The notes beneath the pieces are model-generated. The model had not been told where the DNA came from. It searched no databases and saw only the letters and a program-made list of their open reading frames with translations. Shown here in pieces: positions 58,206 through 64,000 of a stretch of 64,000 nucleotides of DNA. Positions within the stretch are counted from its first letter, which is position 1, and each line of letters opens with the position of its first letter. Where the stretch lies: positions 1,565,001-1,629,000 of the forward strand of contig JAUPFP010000018.1 of assembly GCA_036925085.1 (NCBI GenBank). The letters run 5' to 3'. This DNA comes from Brachycybe producta. Lineage: Eukaryota; Arthropoda; Diplopoda; Playtdesmida; Andrognathidae. A program made the position numbers and the translations under genes.

Positions 58206-58800
58206 ATATGCCCGTTTAACCTTAAGAAAATGTTCACGAAACAGTTTTGTTTGAAATTGACTGCTATCACTCCTTCCCGTTGTAATGAGTCAAATGGTTA
58301 CTATGAACAACAGAAAATTGCTAAGAGTATCTGGAATTGAACACTTTAAGATGCAACATGGTTGCGAAAATGGCTGCACGTTTTCTGTCAGTGCTGCTAA
58401 TGTTATAAGCTTACAGTCCCTTCTGCAATGCTGCTATAAATGTAACAAACCGAGCTCGTTTGCAAATGCATCCAACCGGTGTTCTGTCTCGAAAGTATTA
58501 ATATTATACTACATCCGACATTACAACTTAGTTGACCTGAAGAAATTTGTAAAAGTTATTCCAGTGTAAGTTCCACTCGTGTTTTAGCTATAAATGATTC
58601 TCAAGCTTTTAAAGTGTGATTTAAACTTAAATTTTATAAATTATTGGTCAGTCAGCCATTTTGAGGCTTGTGGCAGAGCGACCGGAGTCAAAGCGCAATA
58701 TACAAAATGCTTTGACAAAACCCAAAATACGGAATTAAAAATCTCAACATGTAGGTTGTCGTGCTACTGACGGCAGCCCACGAGATGCATTGTAAAACCA

Positions 58801-59128
58801 GGTGTATCCACCAAAACAGCAAGCAAGAGCAAACAAGTTTTCTCATTCATCGTCCAGTGGGTACCGGTTTGTGAGCGAGCAAACATTCGCTCGCTTGTGT
58901 TCAACAAAAAAAAAAGATCGGGTGGATAGCGGTACATGAAAGGAAAGACTTGTTAGTGCTTTTTTAGCGTGGACGGTGATTATTGTATGGATGGATCAAC
59001 TGCGAACTAGATAGAACTTATTGGCTCTGGTATGGCCGCAAGATGAGCATTGCAAAGGAAAGACGAGCAAACATCTGCCAACACGAGCATATGTTTGCTC
59101 TTGTTCGTTCTTTTAATGAATACCCTCT
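58801..59128. mobile_element. MITE family A, copy 2 (inverted)
   Basis: The right end TTTGCTCTTGTTCGTTCTTT matches the inverted left end of the copy at 8418. The internal GATCGGGTGGATAGCG is the complement of a segment in that copy. Confidence 0.65.
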
Positions 59129-59392
59129 TGCTTCATAGATTCCCGTTTCTATGAATCAAATGAAAAATATTTTATTTGCATCAAATCCCTTGAAAGCGAA
59201 TTCCATTGTTAAACGATGTTTCGAATGAACAAGGCCGGTTACCAGATTTACATTTTTGAGCTTTGAAAACAAACGTTTTCGTGTATTTCAAACTTTATTA
59301 TATAAAATGTTTATTTTCAAAGATATTAAAAGATGAATTCCAACAAGAATAATTTAATAAAAGGTGCTTTTTTCTTTTCTTTTTTCTTTCAG

Positions 59393-59414
59393 GAGCTGAA
59401 AACCAGTTACCAAG
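59393..59414 (+). CDS. Exon 27: 22-base microexon
   Basis: Acceptor TTCTTTCAG, donor CCAAG|GTGTGT. Encodes GAENQLP plus a split Arg codon. It restores the frame between exon 26 (phase 1) and exon 28 (which starts by completing a phase 2 codon). Skipping it would break the frame. Confidence 0.7.
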
Positions 59415-60602
59415 GTGTGTGGAAATTACAGCATAATTATTCAATACCAAAAAAAACCCCATCATTTCTTTAGTTATTTCATCAAGAATAGGTTTTTCCT
59501 TTTGCAGTTTTTTTTTTATGACAAAACAAATGTTTTAAGTTCTGCAAAAGTCAGGTGTTTCTCAAGAATGTTCATTTTGCTGAGAGAAGATTATTTTCAG
59601 AGACTTTTATTAAGTGGAATTTACGAGTAGTATAAATATAAATATAAATATATATAATATTTATTCGTTTGTGGAGAGAAATTCTAGTCATTCATTTCTA
59701 CTTGTTTTACGATGACTGTTTTTGGCTTTGTATAAAAAAAAAACGAAACAAAAAAAATATTTCGCTGGACTTTAAAAAAAAGTCCGGAAGATAATCTTCT
59801 GTCTTTGTTATTGCTGCTGTTGTTGTTATTTTTTGTTGTTGTTGTTGTTGTTGTTCCCATAAAACTAGTGATAAGTGTGTGTTATTTTAAATTTTCTTCT
59901 TGTGGACTGTTTTGTGTTTTCGAAGTGCTTTCGCATGTTTTGAGATTGTCGCAAGCAATAAACTATTTTAAAAAACAAAAACAGAATTGGAATCAAGAAA
60001 ACACATTGATTGAATAGAACAACAAATTTACACATGTAGAACATTTACTAACATTTTAAACTAGTATAACTAACCGTATTTAGAAAAGAAAATTCACAAG
60101 CTAACAAAATTCGTAATAAATTCTTAGATCTGTCTGTGCAAAAAGAAAAACGTGATGATGTTCGCCATCTCAAAGTCGTAAACAAGAAGTTTTTTTTAAT
60201 TGAGAATTCACTAACTTTTAATAAAGGAATATGACGGTAAAACTATTTAGAAAGTGGAAAATTGTCTTTCGAGACACACTTGGTCATGGCAGAAGAACCA
60301 ACGGCAGCAATGAACACAAAATGCAAAAAAAAAAAAAATTCAAACAGAACTCTGGTTACTATAGGGCACAATTAAACGCCAAATTTAAACTATTTGAACT
60401 TCAACTACTAACTAGAACACCCTTTTTCTAGTATACGAAAACCATTTCTTTCAATGGTACTCAATAAATTTCTAAATATTCTGTCTTAGACATCTTTCCC
60501 CCCCCCCCCCAAGGGTTCAAAAGTTGATGTTTAAGTTCTAATTAAGTTTCTTTCTTGAATTCGGACCTTAGTTTTAAAAACAACTTCAATAAATTGAAAG
60601 TG

Positions 60603-60987
60603 TTAAGTCGCGGGATTACACCGAGGAAAACATTGTGCGGCTAGTGGATTGTGGCAAGCGACATCATGTAGCATACTTTTGCACGCGTCATCCATAGAAT
60701 CTTGCCACATGCGACATTCCTATTACACCGGAAGTTACAACTGTTTTGTACCATGTGTCAATTTTATTAGTATTGTTTTTGTCTCTCGCGCTATGTCCAA
60801 CGAGACTGCGGGCATGCGTCATCCGTTTGTTGCCACTCAGATCGGAAACAATGGCGACCACATGCAACATGACGCACAAGTCACATTTGTAGTATGCCAC
60901 AGAGGAAACATTATGCGTTATGTCACATGCCACAGTGTCACATGTTACATGTTGCACAATGTTTCCTCAGTGTAATCCCGGCTTTAG
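60603..60987. mobile_element. MITE with TTAAGTC/CTAAAGCC ends
   Basis: Left end TTAAGTCGCGGGATTACACC then GAGGAAAACATTGTGC; reverse-complemented right end CTAAAGCCGGGATTACACTG then AGGAAACATTGTGC. CACATG-type palindromes fill the interior. Confidence 0.75.
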
Positions 60988-61541
60988 AAACTACACTAGT
61001 AAACGAATTATCAAAAAAACAAATTTAACGATTTTGATAATGTTTAGAAAAAAAATTTAAAATCGTGGTACTAAAAATAACAATTTGAGATATGATTTTA
61101 ACTTCTAGCCCTCGAGTGGATTTCAAAACTTGATCTCTGATTTGAAAAACAACCAACTTTGTTATTACTACTTGAAACATATAATTCTGTTAGTAAATAA
61201 TGTATATGGTGAATTCTAAAATATATGACATCGTAAAGTAGGAAGCACCTGCAGTACGTGCAACCCATTGCAATATTACTTAACTAGAAGCATGTCGTGT
61301 CAATAAACCATTGCAATCAATGATAAAGCTGCCATCATTACCAACATCACAGACCTACCGAAACAAGCAACAACCTAAATTCCAGAATGTTTAAAAATCC
61401 TCCGCAGAAAGGTCAATTCTGTAGTTAGTAATATAATTGCACTCACCACTAACAGTAGTAGATTTTATGTTATTAGTAGGCTTTATATGTTTCTAGCATC
61501 AACAAAAATTCAATTTGTTTGTAACTTCTTATACATGTATA

Positions 61542-61619
61542 TGTTAAGTACTGTCAACAACCAACCTGCGAGTGAATCAGATTTGCAGATTGACTGATCC
61601 CGCAGATGGACAGTAACAT
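61542..61619. mobile_element. MITE family B, copy 2 (deleted interior)
   Basis: Carries AACCTGC-AGTGAATC, TTTGCAGATTGACTGATCCC and CAGATGGACAGTAACAT, all shared with 44231-44398. Confidence 0.55.
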
Positions 61620-61961
61620 ATACCTGTATGAATATGAATAATTATTTTGCAAGCAGCCAGAGAAGACCTATGGCAGAAGGAGAAACTCAGAACGAGAAGC
61701 AAGCATATAAAGAAATGCATTGTCAAAATAACTTAACGCAACAATTCCCCCCCCCCCCCGCCCCCATCATATAAAGAATGTCTTGTCGGAAAACTACCCC
61801 CATAAATCATCCAAACTATTAAAGTTTATCCATGCACAACATATTCCCTGGAAATAAATTTCATTGTCAAGTAATGTCAAATAAGGTACAAATGGCGAAC
61901 AATACAAATCCGTCTATGCTTACATTTCTCCGATTTTTTTTAAGTGGTCACCGTTGTAAAC

Positions 61962-62017
61962 ATGCTGTATTTTCATTTTCTGTGCTAAGGAGCACACAGA
62001 AAATGAAAATACAGCAT
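61962..62017. repeat. Near-perfect hairpin, 23-bp arms
   Basis: ATGCTGTATTTTCATTTTCT then GTG, an 8-base loop and the exact complement. Confidence 0.85.
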
Positions 62018-62022
62018 CATAC

Positions 62023-62330
62023 CAAGGTAATCACCAAAAGAGTGAACAAGAGCAAACTTTTTCTCTTGCTCGCCAATATTTGCTCATATTTCCTTGAAAT
62101 GCTCACCTCGCAACCATACCAATTACAATTACAATTAGTACTCTGCTAGCAGCCAAATAGGCCTATGGCAGAGGGTCATAAAAGTCCATATACCAGAGCG
62201 AATAGGTTCTTGTTCGTAGTTGATACATCGTTTACAGCGAGCACTCTAATTTGCACGAGCATTTCAACAATACAATAATTATTATGATCATCGTGATCAT
62301 GCTGATCGTCCAATACGAATAAGTCTTTTC
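62023..62330. mobile_element. MITE family A, copy 3 (interrupted, right end lost)
   Basis: The left end AATCACCAAAAGAGTGAACA and inner CCTTGAAATGCTCACC match the 8418 copy. About 95 bases (62115-62205) containing GGCCTATGGCAGAGG appear inserted. Confidence 0.5.
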
Positions 62331-62607
62331 AGTATACTTACTTTACTACTGAACAGTAGAAAACGAAGTAGAAAATACAGCTTAAAAATAACTTTATTTT
62401 GATGGCACACTCGTATGCAATCCTAATTTATAATAGGCCTACCGACTTTTTTTTTAAATTCCTAATCAATAAAAAATAGGATAATAGACGTTCAACGTTG
62501 TAAAACTTCCTTCTGAACTGTCTCGGCAAATTTTTCAACTACAGAAATTGAAAGTGAGCCACTCAGGGTCTCAGAGACGTTTCCGACAACTGTACAACTA
62601 ACTACTA

Positions 62608-62934
62608 TTAGGGTTCACACCAAATATCAATTTACAGCTTAACCATAGTTTTCCATGGTTTTCAGGATAATTTGGTCTATTTTTTTCAGTGTGAAATACA
62701 CTGAAATTCAACACAACACAGGGCCGTGATCAAATATTTTTAAAATTTACTCTAATGCGCTTTCAATAGTTTTCCATAAAGGTTATCTTTTTACATTAAT
62801 TCCCCAACTTTTTTCGCAATTTTTTTTTTGTGTTTACATTAATTTTCCATGATTTTTGTCAGTTTCCTAACAAATTTCAAAATATATGACAATTTCTAGT
62901 TTCCAAGTTTTCAGATTTTTGGTTTGAACCCTGG
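62608..62934. mobile_element. Probable MITE with AGGGTTCACACC ends
   Basis: The left end TTAGGGTTCACACCAAATAT and the reverse-complemented right end CCAGGGTTCAAACCAAAAAT match. Confidence 0.5.
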
Positions 62935-63013
62935 CTATGTATAGACATTATGAAAAAATTCTCCATCGTATATATATGTAAAAAAAACCAATCGAATGTA
63001 TTTTCCATCACAG

Positions 63014-63189
63014 AAGAACCGACCAAGAAGAAGACGAATCTATACACGAAACACCGCCAATGTTTACAATGCGACTACGAGACAGAACCGTTCCAGTGAA
63101 CCATTTGGTACGACTAAGCTGTCAAATTCAAGGCTCACCACCATTCGATGTAAAGTGGTACAAGGATGGTATCGAAATAAGAAATTCAG
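63014..63189 (+). CDS. Exon 28: acidic linker and first half of Ig domain 13
   Basis: Acceptor CCATCACAG, donor TCAG|GTGACA. Encodes RTDQEEDESIHETPPMFTM, then LVRLSCQIQGSPPFDVKWYK. Confidence 0.9.
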
Positions 63190-63606
63190 GTGACACAAAT
63201 ACATGTTTGAATATATACAGCTCGAACCTTTATGCAAATATCAAAGCAAATGTTTCTCAATCTGTGGCCTAAGAGCCAATTGTGAAGTTAACAATCCCCC
63301 GTTTAGACCAACCAACACTTAGTTAATCCAATCAAAAAACACTGGTTAGATCCTTTCAGTAACCAGACATCTAGCCTCTAACAAGTCTTTTGATTATAAA
63401 ATAGCATACAGTAATTGCAGTTGCACTACTGATAATATATTTCTTTTACAATTGGCACTTGAGCCACAAATTGAGAAAAACTTGCTTGATATTGGCATCA
63501 AAATCCGAGCCCTATAGTAATAAACAAAAATGTTGATTACAACAAAACGTTTGAGAAGAGATAATGACGCATATTTTTATTTAAAAAAAAAAATAAAATC
63601 TTATAG

Positions 63607-63747
63607 AAGAGTATCTGATTTTGAGGGAAGGGAACTTCTTTACACTCGAAATTGTGAGGACTCAACTTGAAGATGCCGGAGAATACGCTGTTCACGTCAA
63701 AAACAGCCATGGAGAAATATCTAGCAAATGTCAACTAGATATTGACA
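63607..63747 (+). CDS. Exon 29: second half of Ig domain 13
   Basis: Acceptor ATCTTATAG, donor GACA|GTGAGT. Encodes EEYLILREGNFFTLEIVR then EDAGEYAVHVKNSHGEISSK. The strand-F Cys is replaced by Val. The frame leaves in phase 1, so the gene continues past 64000. Confidence 0.9.
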
Positions 63748-64000
63748 GTGAGTTCAAACGTTTAACTACTCCATTATTCTCGCTTTGTTACTTAACCATT
63801 ATCTGTTATCAGTTTTATTACAAATGTATTGTTTACTACACGCCCTACACTTATCCAATTTTTTTCTTCTTCTTCTTCTTGGGTTTAAGAAGATATATTT
63901 TCTTATTGTTGTTTAATGGCTTTGAAATCAGATTAGAAAACGAAATAATCATTACCATATAATAAAAAAAATATGTGCAATAAAATTGTACGAAGAGACA

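Larger units (their letters stand above)
57752..59392 (+). other. Intron 26
   Basis: Holds a compound foldback (57878-58205) and the inverted copy of MITE family A (58801-59128). Confidence 0.75.
59415..63013 (+). other. Intron 27
   Basis: A (TTG)n run near 59816-59855, MITEs at 60603-60987, 61542-61619, 62023-62330 and 62608-62934, a perfect hairpin at 61962-62017 and a poly-C run at 61748-61760. Confidence 0.75.
5015..63747 (+). other. Giant Ig/FN3 muscle-type gene, internal part (29 exons)
   Basis: Twenty-nine exons join in one open frame (about 13.5 kb coding, about 4,500 residues). Domain order seen: Ig, Ig-Ig, Ig-Ig, Ig-Ig, a 3,000-residue low-complexity region, Ig, Ig, linker, Ig, Ig, linker, FN3, Ig, Ig. 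The Ig domains show I-set features: a Cys in strand B, Trp in strand C, and D-x-G-x-Y-x-C in strand F. Most introns at domain borders are phase 1, and introns inside domains often split the conserved Trp codon (TG|G). Proteins of this class are sarcomeric or cytoskeletal scaffolds (titin, obscurin/Unc-89, Stretchin-Mlck, SPEG). I infer a Stretchin-Mlck-like or titin-like protein, mainly from the alternating Ig pairs and the huge unstructured exon; obscurin or SPEG remain possible. Both ends are outside the window: the first exon starts and the last exon ends mid-codon. Confidence 0.85.

Noticed and set aside
60649..60975. Plus-strand open frame of 108 residues and its antisense partner
   Set aside because: Both are inside the MITE at 60603-60987 and reflect its CACATG palindromes.

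Overview
The window is intron-rich, AT-rich animal DNA. It carries 29 exons of one giant plus-strand muscle-type gene with tandem immunoglobulin (Ig) domains and a fibronectin type III (FN3) domain. Gene length, GT-AG and GC-AG introns and abundant small inverted-repeat transposons rule out a prokaryote. The Ig sequences look to me most like invertebrate, probably arthropod-type, titin / Stretchin-Mlck / obscurin-class proteins, but I cannot name the species.

Layout. 1-5014 is intron. Exons at 5015-9456 encode three Ig domains. A 12.8 kb intron follows (9457-22229). Exons at 22230-27167 encode two more Ig pairs. One giant exon (27236-36510, about 3,090 codons) encodes a largely disordered acidic, Ser/Thr-, Lys/Glu- and Ala/Thr-rich region and ends inside a new Ig domain. 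Exons at 37505-54398 encode further Ig domains and linkers, 54864-57350 a linker and an FN3 domain, and 57370-63747 two more Ig domains. Both ends of the gene lie outside the window. Every exon junction I list keeps the reading frame; about 4,500 residues are encoded here. An Ig-FN3-Ig-Ig order is often followed by a kinase in this protein class, but no kinase is visible.

The most interesting part is inside the 12.8 kb intron, on the opposite strand. Four related exons (ending at 10800, 12633, 14418 and 18773) each encode a short, almost cysteine-free amphipathic peptide starting V(M)SA; three end IPFKK and the fourth ends in IIPF. Two of them have a separate signal-peptide exon and matching core promoters: TATAAAAG with TCACATTAAA exactly 32 bases downstream. 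Three lie in tandem duplicated units of about 1.8-2.3 kb. The peptide cores differ much more than the flanking 3' UTRs. I do not recognise the family. It looks like a fast-evolving secreted peptide cluster nested antisense in a muscle gene.

The remaining introns hold many non-autonomous DNA transposons: five hAT-like elements with 8-bp target duplications, about ten MITE families sharing a TTAA/TAAAGCC-type terminus, a long-TIR transposon with a MITE nested in it, foldback structures, minisatellites and microsatellites. No tRNA, rRNA or CRISPR was seen. All alignments were made by eye.
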